A DNA stretch of 64,000 nt, from NCBI GenBank assembly GCA_003013855.2, contig ML058507.1, positions 6,076,001 through 6,140,000 on the forward strand, given 5' to 3'. Each line of letters starts with the position of its first letter. Within the stretch, counting starts at the first letter, position 1. The stretch is from Liriodendron chinense. Its lineage: Eukaryota; Streptophyta; Magnoliopsida; Magnoliales; Magnoliaceae. The position numbers and the translations under genes are program-made. Shown piece by piece: positions 10,385-21,247 of this stretch. Under the pieces are notes generated by a model. It was not told the DNA's origin. It ran no database searches and worked only from the letters and a program-made list of their open reading frames with translations.

Positions 10385-10972
10385 TCAGGGTTTGTCAGGG
10401 GCAGCTTCGGCTTCTTCTATTTGCCGGTAGAAAGCAGGTTCATCTTGAGTTTTGACTATGAGCTCCCATTCTGAAGCTCCTTTTAGGATCTCGAGCATTG
10501 ATGCAAGTGTAGCGAGAGCATCTGCAAACTGATTCTTGGTCCTGGGCATGTATGAGAAGGTAATTTCTTTGAATTCTTCAACCATATTTTCAAGGTACAC
10601 ATGATATGGTATCAACTTCTCATCCTTAGTTTTCCATTCGCTATTGGTCTGATTAATGATAAGTTGTGAGTCTCCAAATACTCGTAGCTTTTTTATGCCC
10701 AAGATTATGGCTTCCCTTAGACCAGTGATGCATGCTTCGTACTCTGCCATGTTGTTGGTGCACACGAATGCTATGCGCCTTGAGATATGAATAGGGACAT
10801 CGTCTGGAGAGTAGAGGATTGCTCTGATACCACTTCCTTTAGAATTTGCTGCGCTGTCGAAGAATAACGTCCACTCATCTTTCTTCTTCTTCTCTTCACC
10901 TTCGATGAGCAAGAGATCTTCATCGGGGAAGAATGTCTCGAGAGGTTGATAATCCAGGAGAGTGAGCGGCAA
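10385..10972 (-). pseudogene. Archaeal-type second RNase H (aRH) of Tat lineage
   Basis: A second RNase H domain between the retroviral RNase H and integrase. Its presence is diagnostic of Tat-lineage plant Ty3/gypsy elements (family knowledge). Catalytic acids are visible: Asp in WTLFFDSAAN, Glu in NNMAEYEACI, Asp in LRVFGDSQLI and the Asp of NQFADALATLAS. The frame closes at 10385 with a TGA where relatives have Trp (DKP*YADIKQYL), and the same frame continues into the zinc-finger segment, so this is one pol frame broken by a point nonsense change. It starts directly after a DYQPLETFFPDEDL linker. Confidence 0.88.
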
Positions 10973-11611
10973 GATGATCGGCGAGGGCTTGCCCCTTGAT
11001 TACCTTATGAGTGACATAGGTGATGCCGAATTCAGACAGGAGTAGCTGCCATTTAGCTATCCTTCCAGTGAGTGCTAGTTTCTCGAACAAGTATTTGAGC
11101 AGATCTATGTGAGCGAGGAGGAGAATAGGGAACGTAATCATGTATTAACGAAGTCGCTGAGTTACCCAGACTAGGGCGAGGCAAGTCTTCTCGATCGGGG
11201 AATACCTGGTCTCGTAGTCGGTGAACTTTTAGCTTAAATAGTATATTGCTTGTTCCTTCTTCTCGGTCTCGTCGTGCTGGCCGAGAACACAACCAATGGT
11301 TCTGCTGCTATCGAGATGTATAACAATAATGGTCGTCCGAGAGTGGGCGGCATTAGAATTAGAGGATTCATGAGATACTTCTTGATGCGGTCGAAGGCGA
11401 CTTGGCAATCGTCATTCCATTCTTTTGGAACGTTCTTCTGAAGGAGCTGGAATATTGGTTCATAGATAACTATGAGCTGTGCGATGAAGCGACTGATGTA
11501 TTGAATTCTGCCGACGAAACCACGGATTTCTTTCTCTTTTCTAGGAGGGGGCATCTCGATGATTGCTCTGGTTTTAGTTTCGTCGACCCTGATGCCATCT
11601 TCACTCACCAT
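10973..11611 (-). pseudogene. RT thumb and retroviral-type RNase H of Tat pol
   Basis: The frame from 11611 reads GFMVSEDGIRVDETKTRAI and later GRIQYISRFIAQL, the end of RT and the connection region. The RNase H follows with several frameshifts: a remnant around 11240-11290, then MITFPILLLAHIDLLKYLF and LTGRIAKWQLLLSEF in the frame at 10920-11141. The alternating frames show that this copy cannot make a full pol product. Confidence 0.8.
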
Positions 11612-12600
11612 AAAGCCAAGGAGTTTGCCTTCCGTTGCACCAAAGACAGATTTTTTAGGGTTGAGACGGAGCGTACTTTTCTAATCTATTGAATAACTTA
11701 TTCAAATCTTCAAAGTGTCCTTTAATTGTACGAGATTTGACGATCATATCGTCCACATATACTTCAAGCTCTTTGTTCATCATATCGTGGAATAATGCTG
11801 TCATTGCCCGCTGATATGTTGCTCTGCGTTCTTCAGACCGAACGGTATTACCCTGTAACAGAAGGTTCCCCAGGGAGTGATAAAAGATGTCTTGTCGCGA
11901 TCTTTGACGACCATATCTTGATCTAATTGTAACCTGAGAATCCGTTCATGAATGAGAAGATCTTGTACCCTGCAGTGTTGTCGACCAGAGTGTCGACATG
12001 TGGCAAAGGGAAGTGATCTTTAGGACTGGCTTTGTTGAGATCTCGGAAGTCGATGCACATTCGAACGTTGCCATCCTTCTTCGGTACTTGTACGATGTTG
12101 GCGAGCCATTCAAGGTAGTTGGAGACTATCAAGAATCCCGCATTGTATTGCTTGATGACATCATCTCGAACTTTCAAAGCCCATTCTGGCTTCATTCTTC
12201 GAAGTTTCTGCTTCACGGGCTTCATATTTGACTTGGTTGACAGATGATATACAACGAGCTCTTCATCGAGCCCTAACATGTCTTTATATGAGAATGCAAA
12301 GTTGGGCAATCTTGGAGCCAAGAACTCTATCATTCTTTGCTTCATCTCTAGTGGCAACAATTTTCCAATGTGTACTTTCCTAGGGATCTCAGGTGTCCCC
12401 AAGTTTACTACCTCAAAATCATCGACTACAACATTGGCTTTAGATTCGAACTTTTTGAGGAGATCCTCTAGTTCGGAAGCCAGGACATCATCTTCCTCAT
12501 CCCGAGCTTCGTTCGGACCCATGAGCTCGAAGTCTAATTCGATGTTAAAATCATATGATTCGACTTCAAACTCATGTGACTCTTTAGACGTACTTGGCAC
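11612..12600 (-). pseudogene. Tat-type reverse transcriptase
   Basis: Reverse transcriptase of the same pol. Starting at 12600 an acidic linker precedes LPLEMKQRMIEFLAPRLPNF, then KQKLRRMKPEW, VPKKDGNVRMCIDFRDLN and FPLPHVDTLVD. The expected FMDGFSGYN motif reads FMNGFSGYN, so the first catalytic Asp is lost. After a frameshift around 11840-11923, the block ATYQRAMTALFHDMM and the YVDD box (11748-11759) are recognisable. Upstream of 12600 neither protease nor gag is visible, so the element is truncated at its 5' end. Confidence 0.88.
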
Positions 12601-13020
12601 ATTATTGAATGCAGGAAAAGAAATGTTTTTTTATTTTTGAGAATTTTCTGGAATTGAAATACTAGATGTTTTTGGCTTTTAAAAGTTTTTTTTATTTTTT
12701 TGGATTTTTGAAATTTACGGGACCCTGAACAAGCGGGCATTGTAGACCATGATTGATCCCAACTTGTCCCAGAGTACCGCTCGCTGCTTAAATCGGCATT
12801 TTTTTTTGGAAGCCAAAGCCCTCAGATAACTCTCTGACTAATTAAGAAGTTAAGAGAACGGATGACTATTCAGGACCCCACACTCCTTCCCCTGGAGAGG
12901 TGGGGGTTGATGATTTGTGCGATGAATCACAGTCTGGCCCAATGACCATGTGGGCTTAGAACTAAACCCAACCAATGGCTTAAGGCCCGTTCTAATACAC
13001 CCCACTATCCCCCTCCACTC
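12601..13020. other. Truncated 5' side of the Tat element; no gene
   Basis: T-rich DNA (12620-12715) then a block with gcgggcattgtagaccatgattg and tggcccaatgaccatgtgggc. No protease or gag reading frame is recognisable on the minus strand. It ends at the solo LTR insertion site (ACTGT, 13021-13025). Confidence 0.5.
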
Positions 13021-13352
13021 ACTGTTGTTAGTGCACTTTTCTGTGACATACTAGTACACCTTGTTTGTCAATCACTTACATCAGTGAGTCTAGTGTCGGT
13101 TGAGCCTAATGAAGACAAAGACCGAAGACTCAAGTGGCCCCACTACATCAAGGAGGAAGATACAAGTAAAAGTGATGCCTTGGTGTGCCTTGCCTTGACC
13201 AAAACCTAACCCATAACCTCTTAGATGACTTGGACCAACTAGGTATACTCTTAGTCATCATTATTAGTCTTAGAAATCCATGAAAAACATGATAAGTTAG
13301 ACTAATTAAAGAGGTGGAAGTTGCTGTAATCAAAACAGCTCAAACAACAGTT

Positions 13353-13648
13353 TCCGATTGATCTCCGATCAATCGGACGTTGGCTCCAATAGTACTCCGA
13401 TCAATCGGACAGAAATTCCGATCAGTCGGAAATTTTTCCAGCAACCTTGAAAACCCACTGGACATATTTTCGATCAATCGGACAGTATTCCGATCCATCG
13501 GAAGGGGTCAGTCCGATCAATCGGACAGTGTTCCGATCAATCGGAATATCTTCCAAAGACTTCACTGGATAGATTTCCGATCAATCGGACGTGTCTCCGA
13601 TCAATCGGATTGGTCTACGATCAATCGGACCTTTTTCCGATCAATCGG
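13353..13648 (+). promoter_or_regulatory. Array of CCGATCAATCGG motifs upstream of TATA
   Basis: Eleven copies of the inverted-repeat motif CCGATCAATCGG (arms CCGAT/ATCGG around CA) or one-base variants such as CCGATCAGTCGG and CCGATCCATCGG, plus a reversed partial copy at 13353. Most are preceded by tt or ct and followed by ac or aa, and several occur in pairs. The last copy ends 43 bp before the TATA-like box. Confidence 0.9.
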
Positions 13649-13691
13649 AGATGCGCGAATCTGTCCGTTTTTTTACCGTTGGAAGAAAATC

Positions 13692-13699
13692 TATTTAAA
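13692..13699 (+). promoter_or_regulatory. TATA-like box of solo LTR A
   Basis: TATTTAAA followed by gagggggattcg, at the position homologous to TATA-like boxes in the two sister LTRs. It presumably marks the U3/R border. Confidence 0.6.
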
Positions 13700-14986
13700 G
13701 AGGGGGATTCGTTTTTGAGCAAGTAGAGGGGATTTTGAGGAGATAGGAGCCACCATTGTTGAAGATCAGTAAGAGCCCTATTCCTAACTCAAACAAGTGA
13801 TCTTCCTTGTGATTCATCACAAGTATGAGCATTCAAAGCTCAAGAAGAAGATGCACTTGTCCCTCTTTTGATCTCTAGAGATTGGATTGTTCTTGATAGT
13901 CATATTCCTATCCAATACTTTATGATGAGATCGTTGTAAGTGAGACTCTCTAGGTAACCCATTCCCATAAGTTGTAGAGATCTCAAACCTACCTTCCCTA
14001 GCACCTTGGGCATCTCCAATGGAGCATCACATGCAAGGTAGCTGATCTTGGAGCTGAAGCCTTGACAAAGCAGCGGCGTTAAAGATCGAGGGAGCACAAG
14101 GGGAGCTGATTCAAGCACGGGAGAGCGAGAAGAAGCAACCCAAAGCGGCGCTACAAAGGGGCTCAATCCGACAAGTAAGGTTGTCTTGTTAGGAGTCCAT
14201 CCACTCAATTCCCTGTGGGAATTGAGTGTAGAGTTTGTTTGACAAACTCGACCAAGGGTCGTTAGCCGATCCTTGGCCTATTAGTTGGGCCTAAAATCTA
14301 GGGACGTTAGCCGTTCCTTGGCACGTTAGTCGGCCTAAACAGAGTCTCCAAGGGGGAGCCACCAACACGGGTGCAAACGTGTAGGTTGGGAGGAACCTGT
14401 GAACTCCCCGATTGGGTGGATCCGAATTAAAACACCTTAGTTGGGAGGAACCAGATTTAAACTCCCCAGTGAATGCCGGTGTGCTCAAAGGGGTTGAGTA
14501 CTTGAACCGGGAGTGGAGTAGACAAGTAGTCGAACCACTATACATCCTTGTGTTTGTGATTGTTCTTGAGCACATTTCTCTTTATGCATTGTGTTTAAAT
14601 TGGTTAATTATGAATGCTTAGTTAGGAATGCATGCTAGGCACTTGATAGGCACATCCACACTCACAAGATGTACTTTCACTACCTCATGTTGACTTAAGC
14701 ATTTCTTGATCCATCCTCTATAGTCCACATGAGTTGTTTTGACTAGGTTGCTGATTGCATATATCATTTACTGGTCTTTTGATTGGACCCACTTAGGCTT
14801 GGAAGCCAAAGTGTTAATCGCTTACGTAGCTTAATTTGTTGAATTGTTTAAGTAGGTGAAAATAATTTTAAAAAGGTCCTAATCACCACCTCCTATAGGT
14901 TTAGCCATAATTCTAGTTGCTCTTTAAGCTTCCGCACGTGTATGCATAGGGTGTCGTGTAAGACTATCCGACGCAATTTCAACTGT

Positions 14987-15151
14987 CTCTCCTTTCACTC
15001 ACCCCACATGCATGACACCTCACTCCACATGCATCTTCCATGCATGATACCTCACCCCTCACCCTACATGCATCTCACACACCTCACTCTACATGCGTCC
15101 ACCATGCATTCTCATGCGTGATACCTTACCCCCTTAGCTAGCCAATTCACT
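14987..15151. repeat. CATGCA-rich C/T spacer
   Basis: A short run of imperfect repeats combining catgcatgacacctcac or tacatgcatctcac phrases. At least six CATGCA/CATGCG words lie in 120 bp (15006-15122). The sequence resumes directly after the ACTGT duplication of the solo LTR. Confidence 0.6.
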
Positions 15152-15219
15152 TCACACCCCCCTTTCAACCACTGCATGCACCCCACCTATAACTAACCTT
15201 AGTTTATTCACTAACTTAA

Positions 15220-15565
15220 ATATAATCTTAATTAGTTCTCTACACCTAAGGTTAATAGTTATAGGTGTTAATAGCAAAAGAGGACCTTTCAATTCAAGTA
15301 TTCTTGCAAAGATATACATTTCCTTTGTCTTCAGGTTGTACAACCCTTGTTGTAGGAAAATTTTATTTGATATTGATTTACTTTCATATAGGTTGCATAA
15401 CTTGTCCTGTAAACCTTTAAGAGTGATTTGATCAAACTTATTAAACAAAAATAAATAATCTCGTATGAGAAGATATCCATTCAGGTAATTATTTTCTCCT
15501 CCAATTACCCGTACTTTATCTTTATAAGTTTCTTTTCCTTTCATTATAATATAATTATGCAACAT
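15220..15565 (-). pseudogene. Ty1/copia gag (UBN2-type) fragment
   Basis: A 137-codon frame starting at 15565 has weak but characteristic copia gag similarity: NYLNGYLLIRDYLF near the start, then LQDKLCNLYESKSISNKIFL and LYNLKTKEMYIFARI, which matches the family pattern of LW-KL-Y-S-NK-FL-L-LKM. Gag binds RNA and forms the capsid. The frame loses similarity towards its end at 15152. No zinc knuckle, protease or LTR was seen nearby, so this is an isolated scrap. Confidence 0.55.
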
Positions 15566-15589
15566 TCTTTCACCAATATTATTATGTTA

Positions 15590-16927
15590 TTCTTTAATTT
15601 ATACTTGCTTGTGTACAAGAGAGGTGGGGAGAGGAGACGTCTCTTGAAAAGAAAGGTCACAGCCTCCGAATGATGAGGGCGCACCGCCTCGCCATGCCGG
15701 CCATCCAGGGTTCACCATCCGCAAAACAAATTCACTTTCCTTCCACTTTTGGAATTCAGGGACATGGTCTATCCACGTGTGAGCGCATTAGATCTAACAG
15801 TCCACATCATTCCACCGTGGGACCCACTTGCACAAACTGAAAACCAACTAGCCGAGTATAATATTCGGGCTGTACCATCCTGGGACATAATGATAAGAAG
15901 CTGAGTCAGTGAGTTGACGGCAATAACGGCTCAAAGCAATGGGCCGAGTGAAAATTAAAAAACCTTTGATGCTCTCGGTGGATTGTTGTTTTTCAAAGTT
16001 CATACGCGTGCTCAGAAATTATAGACATTTCTTATATTAAATTCAAATCAAACGATTCATATTGTGGGTCCCAATTTAGATGGGGCTCAGAAAAGATTAC
16101 ACACTGATTTGACATACCAATTTGCCGATTGGTGTAGATGTAAAATGAACGGTCAAGATAAAAAGACATTCTATGATCCGGGTTCAACAAATGAATGTGT
16201 TGATCGGAGGTCATTATAACCATCTGATTTTGGGGTTATGACTTTTTGACGGTGGTTCTTGCAATTTGGACGGTTTGATTTTAGTTAGATACATACCACG
16301 TGTACAATTGCCGAGTGCACGTGTTGGCTGTTGTACTGTTAGAGTGTATTGAGTGGAATGTGGTCCATGGATTTCATGGATGCCAGGGTCTTAAACTGGC
16401 ATGGCGGTCCATTACTCTTGAAGTGACTCTCTGGTCCACGTGGAACCGACCACCTTGGATTGGTGGGCCATCTTGGGTGACTCTTGACGACCTTCCATCT
16501 TAGAATGCTAGGTTGTGGAATGAATTGACAATTGGACGGTGATTGAGGTTGATGGGTGTGCCATCCAATCACGGATTCAACCCTTGGGTTTTCATTTCAG
16601 TGATCCATGGGCCCCGCAGAGGATGGACGGTCATGACCCAAGAATGTCCTTGATGGTATAATCGTAACCCTTAAATTGGCGCCCTGTGGATTGATGGTCC
16701 AGATGGAGTTTGGGCCTCTAAGATTTTCCAATTTGCCAGACGTTCTGGGCACGGTCCACCACGGTCTTGATCACAATATTAATGGCCTGGATCATGACTA
16801 TGGAACCCACACCACCAATTCCTCATTAGAGAATGGGACATAACTGGTACGTGGAAGATAAACCAATGAGTTGATGGCACAAAGGAGTGAAAGATAAAAG
16901 GATGCGCGTGGTAGTTCCTGCTGTCAG
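15590..16927. other. Intergenic, no gene
   Basis: Unique-looking sequence with scattered gtgggaccc and tccatc words of the fold-back family (for example near 15820 and 16600) but no complete repeat or gene. Reading frames here are short and without recognisable domains. Confidence 0.5.
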
Positions 16928-18068
16928 AAGCTAGGTGGGCCCACCGTGATGTTGTGAGTAATCCACCCCGTCCATCCGTTTCTCCTGATCATGTTAGGAA
17001 GTGAACCACAAGATGAGGCAGATCCAAAACTCAAGTGGGCTGCACGAGAGGAAAAAGAGGGTAGGGAAATGCCCACAGTTGAGACTAGAGGAGGGAAACG
17101 ATTGGGGCCGGGGCTAGTTAGCCCTAGTTTAGTTTGGCTTGTTTTTGTGTCACCTTAGTTTGTGGATCAGCCTGATTTGGATTTCGGGCCAACCCATGCG
17201 GCCCAAGTTTGATTGCTTCAAAAAAATTTAGGTCGACTCACATGGGTCCGGTTGTAAATTTTGAACCATGACGACTCATTTTTTCATTTTGTTTGTTTAA
17301 TTTGAAAAGAATTTTAGAAGTAAAAAAAATACAAAAGTATGCTACTACATGATATCCTCCGAAAGAGAAGTGCAACTTCAAAATAGACATGTAGGAGTCT
17401 TTACTAAACAAAAGTACACCAGCATAATTTTACAAGTGCATGGAAACGATGTGCATTCATGTATATGTATTATGTATTGTCCACGTCATCATGTGTATGT
17501 ATTATCTATGCCATCCATCTGAATCATTTTATGACATGATCTTGAAATGGAATCATATACAAAGTTGAAGTGGATCACACCAGCCGAAGCAAGCCAAATC
17601 AAACCGAATATGGAGTCGGGCAGGGCTGATACTGCCCTAGTTTGAGCTTGGTTTGTTTTACCAAACGAGCTTGACTTCAAGGCTTGGTTTGGTTTGAACT
17701 TCTATTTGAACCAATCCAAACCGACCTATTTCAAACCAATTTTAGCCGAGCTTTCAAGCCGGCTTGGTTTGCACCCAGCTCTAGTTGAAACTTCTTTGGG
17801 TCCACCGTAGTGTTTACATGCCATCCAAACCGTTCATAAGGTCATTCCTACAGGGATAAACTTAAATAACAAAAGTCTTAGGTTGATCTAAAACTTTTGT
17901 GGCCCCACAAATGTTTCAACAGTGGACGTTCAATCCTCACTGTTTCTGTTGTGTGGCCTCACTTATAGTTTTGGATCTGCCTCATGTTGAGGTTCATGTA
18001 CTAATTTGGCAAAACAGATGGACAGAGTGTATTTCTAACATTCATCATGGTGGGGCCACCTAGCTTTT
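16928..18068. mobile_element. Fold-back element, interrupted by a hAT-like MITE
   Basis: The left end aagctaggtgggcccaccgtgatg (16928) is the inverse of the right end catcatggtggggccacctagctt (about 18045-18068). The two halves carry tccgtttctcc...aggcagatccaaaactcaag and its inverse. Such near-palindromes occur many times in this window. A 698-bp MITE (17086-17783) has inserted near its middle. Confidence 0.7.
17086..17783. mobile_element. hAT-like MITE, 8-bp imperfect TSD
   Basis: Terminal inverted repeats start TAGAGGAGGGAAAC and end ...CACCCAGCTCTA. The 8-bp flanks are gttgagac (17078-17085) and gttgaaac (17784-17791), one mismatch. It is homologous to the element at 20305-21057, sharing agtttgtggatc, tttcgggcc and a cttcaaaatagacatgta block. 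Non-autonomous, no coding capacity. Confidence 0.75.
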
Positions 18069-18307
18069 GATCATAGGAGCTTACTGCACAGGGTGTCACA
18101 GTTAGAGCTGTACACGAGTTGAGTAAGCTTGAAAAACTCACTCTACTCGACTCGGCTCGGATTGGAAATGAGTTTGAGCTGATTCGAGTCAATTTTGTGG
18201 TGCTCGAATGAGTTCGAGTTGAGCATAGAGCAGGGCCACGCTTGACTCGACTCGACTTGTATAGTGACTCAAACTTGGCTTGATTTGACTCAGAGTATAT
18301 AAACATT

Positions 18308-18310
18308 CCC

Positions 18311-18333
<23 letters not shown>
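18308..18333. repeat. (C)26 homopolymer
   Basis: Twenty-six consecutive C in the assembled sequence. Its length may be unreliable. Confidence 0.9.
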
Positions 18334-18341
<8 letters not shown>

Positions 18342-18419
18342 AAAAAACCCTAATCCATTTCATTTCAAAAAATTACGGCCCAAGTTCCGACTGCCTGAGC
18401 ACCCTAAGCCCCTAACCCT

Positions 18420-18421
<2 letters not shown>

Positions 18422-18457
<36 letters not shown>
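18422..18457. repeat. (CT)n microsatellite
   Basis: About 36 bp of CT repeats followed by tttgtgtgtgcgcgcacgcg. Confidence 0.97.
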
Positions 18458-18460
<3 letters not shown>

Positions 18461-19361
18461 TGTGTGCGCGCACGCGTGTGCCCACCGGACCACTCGATAC
18501 CTTGTTCGCTCGACGCTAGCCACCCCCTAAGTTGCCATGTCCGCTTAACGCCGGCCACCCCCTAAGTTGATGCCTACCTATCTGCTCAACGCCGATAATC
18601 TACTTCCCCCCTTAGCTGGAAAGAATCAAACTCGGACTTGGCTTGAAAACTCATACTCGACTCGAACTCGAGCTCGCTTAGCCTGCTGATCGAGCAGGTC
18701 CACACTCGACGCGGCCGAGTCGAGTCGGGCACCAAGCAAGGTCTGCGTGGTTGGAGCCGAGTAACGAGCAGGGCAAAACTCAACTTGACTCTACTCGTGT
18801 ACAGCTCTGGGTTACTGTAGGACGTGTATGACAATGCGTCATTTCCACACGCCATGACAATGAAGATTTCCTAGAGCGGTAATCAGGTCCGTCCATTCAT
18901 CAGTTGGGCGACAACATCAAAACAAATGGATGCCAAAGGTCTAACTCAATCAACATGTGTGTGGCCCTCCTAATAAGTGGATCGGCCTGATTTTTATGAC
19001 AGGGGATCCTCATAGTGACAGATGGATCGACCTAACTTTCGCACAAGTGAGATGTACTAAAAGTTACTTTTTGGCTAGAGCCCACTTAGGTGATTAGCTC
19101 TCCGTAGGTGACCTATTCACTCTCATGATTCATGACACTTTTGGCCATTTCTACTGGTCCAGACAAGACCTGGGTTGTGACCCATGTACATGTGGGCCCT
19201 TTGGACTTTATTATTGGACCATTCAATGGCCCACTTTTGTGAACCACTCTTCAACACAAGATAATTAAATTATAAATTAATGACGGGATAAATGGTGGGA
19301 GAACTTAAAAATTGTAAGGGATTGCGTGCTGCCCATGCATAGCCAGCATCAGTTCAAGTAG

Positions 19362-20190
19362 AAGCTTGTAGGGCCCAGTATGATGTATGCCTTTTATCCA
19401 CGCCGTTCATCCATTTTTTTAGATTATTTTAGGGCATGACCCATAAATGTGGCAAATCCAAGGTTCAAGTGGACCACACCATAGGAAGCCATGATGACAA
19501 TGATATTCACTGTTGAAATCTTCTTAGGGCCTACCATGATTTTTATTTTCCATCCAACTTATTCATAAGGTCACATAGACCTAGATGGATGGAGGGAAGA
19601 CACAAATGCCAGATCGATCCAGCTTTTGTGGCTCACAAGAAGTTTTTAATAGGGGACATTCAATCCCCACTGTGGTCCACTTGAACCTTGCATCTGCTTT
19701 TTTTTTTTTTTTTCCTGGGTTAGTCACACATCCCACTGTTAGTACACCCACACACAGCATATAACATTACAATGTTAGCCACCCCCACTTTGGGAATCGA
19801 TGCCAAGACCTCAATGTTGATACAAGTCTATTGTCACTCAGTCCACCGCTTGAGCGTTTCGACAGCAGGTCTCTCCCTCTAGCCCAGCTGGAAGAGGCCT
19901 CGGCATTTTAACAACACGTCTCAGTTCAAGTGCTAAGGAGACACACTAACCCCACCGGTGGGTGGGTGCATCATGTGACTAACTGTGTGGGCGTGTTGCA
20001 CAGCTAATGGGGTGGGTTGCATCACTTCTAAGAAAAAGAAAAAAAAGTCTACCACTTGGCCTATGGATCAGGGTGTAACCTTGCATCTGCCTTAATTTTT
20101 TTAGGCTCATACCCTAAAATGATATGAAAAAAAAAAAGACGAACAGCATGGATAAATCCCATACATCATGGTGGACCCTACAAAGGGCAG
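19362..20190. mobile_element. Fold-back element, interrupted by a SINE
   Basis: Left end gaagcttgtagggcccagtatgatg and right end catcatggtggaccctacaa are inverse. Both arms carry the family phrases (atccacgccgttcatcc; caagtggaccacacc; catccaacttattcataaggtcac). The right arm is split by the SINE at 19698-20076. Removing it joins aaccttgcatctgc to cttaatttttttaggctcataccc, as in uninterrupted copies. Confidence 0.75.
19698..20076 (-). mobile_element. tRNA-derived SINE with 14-bp TSD
   Basis: A 379-bp insertion flanked by perfect 14-bp direct repeats aaccttgcatctgc (19684-19697 and 20077-20090). A T run at the left end is the poly-A tail, giving minus orientation. On the minus strand, A-box-like aagtggtagac and gctcaagcggtgg and a B-box-like gcatcgattccca are seen, so the head may be dimeric. 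A partial relative lies at 57846-57975. Confidence 0.8.
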
Positions 20191-20304
20191 GATGCAATCT
20201 GCTTCCCTTAAAATTACATTTTTACCTACTTTTGGTCCTACCAAATACATGAAAGTACCATACGTAAATGCACCTTATTGTAAGGTTTTTAAGGACATCA
20301 AAAG

Positions 20305-21057
20305 TAGAGGTGGGCAACGATCCGGGCCGAGCCGAGTTTGCCCTAGTTTGGTTTGGTTTGTTTTTGTACTACCACAGTTTGTGGATCGGTTTGGTTTGGG
20401 TTTCGGGCCGACCCATGCAGCCCGAGTTTGGTTTGCTCCAGAAAAATCTGATTCGAGCCAAGATCGGTTTGGTCAAAAATTTTGAACCGGGCCTGGCCGA
20501 GTTCAAACAGGCAGCAGGATCTTTTTTAACTTGTTTATTTAATTATAAAAGAATTTAAAAAGTTAGAAAAAAAAAGTACAAATAGATCTTACTATATGAT
20601 GTTTACCATCTTCCAAAGGAGTGCAACTTCAAAATAGACATGTAAGAGTATTTTACAAACAAAAGTATACAAGCATAATTTTACAAGTGCAAGGAAACAG
20701 TGTGCATTCATGTATATGTATTATGTATTATCCATGTCATCATGATATGTATTATCCATGCTGTCCATCTGTTTTACATATCATTTTAGGACATGATCCC
20801 AAAATGTAATCATATCCAAAGCTCAAGTGGATCACACCACAGAAACAGTGTGCTTATAATCTACGAGTTGAATCAAATCGAGCTTTGAGCCGAGCTGAGC
20901 CGGTACTGCCCTAGTTTGAGCTTGGTTTGTTTTTTCAAACGAGTTTGACTCAAAGGCTTGGTTTGGTTTGAACTTTCATTCGAACCAATCCAAGATGGGC
21001 TTTTTCGAACCAATCCGAGTTGAGCTTTTGAGCTGGCTTGGTTTGTGCCCACCTCTA
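20305..21057. mobile_element. hAT-like MITE, perfect 8-bp TSD ATCAAAAG
   Basis: Ends TAGAGGTGGGCA and TGCCCACCTCTA are perfect 12-bp inverted repeats. The flanks are identical (atcaaaag at 20297-20304 and 21058-21065), the hallmark of hAT transposition. It is homologous to the copy at 17086-17783. Internally it carries a block like part of the fold-back family (catgacatgatcc...caagtggatcacacc), so the MITE is composite. No coding capacity. Confidence 0.88.
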
Positions 21058-21247
21058 ATCAAAAGGCCCAAGGATTCCTCTCCTATCACAAGCTATACAT
21101 GGCAGTATCATTGTCTAAGCTATAGACACTGGACTTTGAGAAGTCCAATTTATGTATGACTTCTAATAGTTGTGGGTCCCCCTGGACTTGAAAGGTTGAA
21201 ATTGAATTGCAGGGTAGTTCCAATGATTCAGTCATGTCATTGGAAAG

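Larger units (their letters stand above)
13026..14981 (+). mobile_element. Solo LTR, copy A, 5-bp TSD ACTGT
   Basis: A 1956-bp LTR beginning TGTTAGTGCAC and ending CAATTTCA, flanked by perfect 5-bp target duplications (ACTGT at 13021-13025 and 14982-14986). There are no internal genes, so it is a solo LTR left by recombination. Homologous copies lie at 47514-49357 (minus) and about 58466-60080 (plus). Shared landmarks are the cacttgtccctctt/gatctctagag block, the gtaacccattcccat block, tgaatgccggtgtgctca and a terminal ggtcctaatcacc block. It carries a promoter-like array and TATA box at 13353-13699. The superfamily is not identifiable from the LTR alone. Confidence 0.9.
18111..18810. mobile_element. 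Second hAT-like MITE family with gagctgtacacgag ends
   Basis: Left end agagctgtacacgagttgag (from 18114) is the inverse of the right end actctactcgtgtacagctct (to 18808). The flanks gtcacagt and gttactgt match at only six of eight positions, so the TSD is eroded. The inside holds a 26-bp C run (18308-18333), a CT microsatellite (18422-18457), and repeated gactcga/ctcgag words. Confidence 0.65.

Noticed and set aside
13148..14621. Several frames within LTR A as genes
   Set aside because: They lie in an LTR, have no domains and are not shared by LTRs B and C.
18001..18363. Frame with a Gly run
   Set aside because: Caused by the C homopolymer. The rest lies within a MITE.
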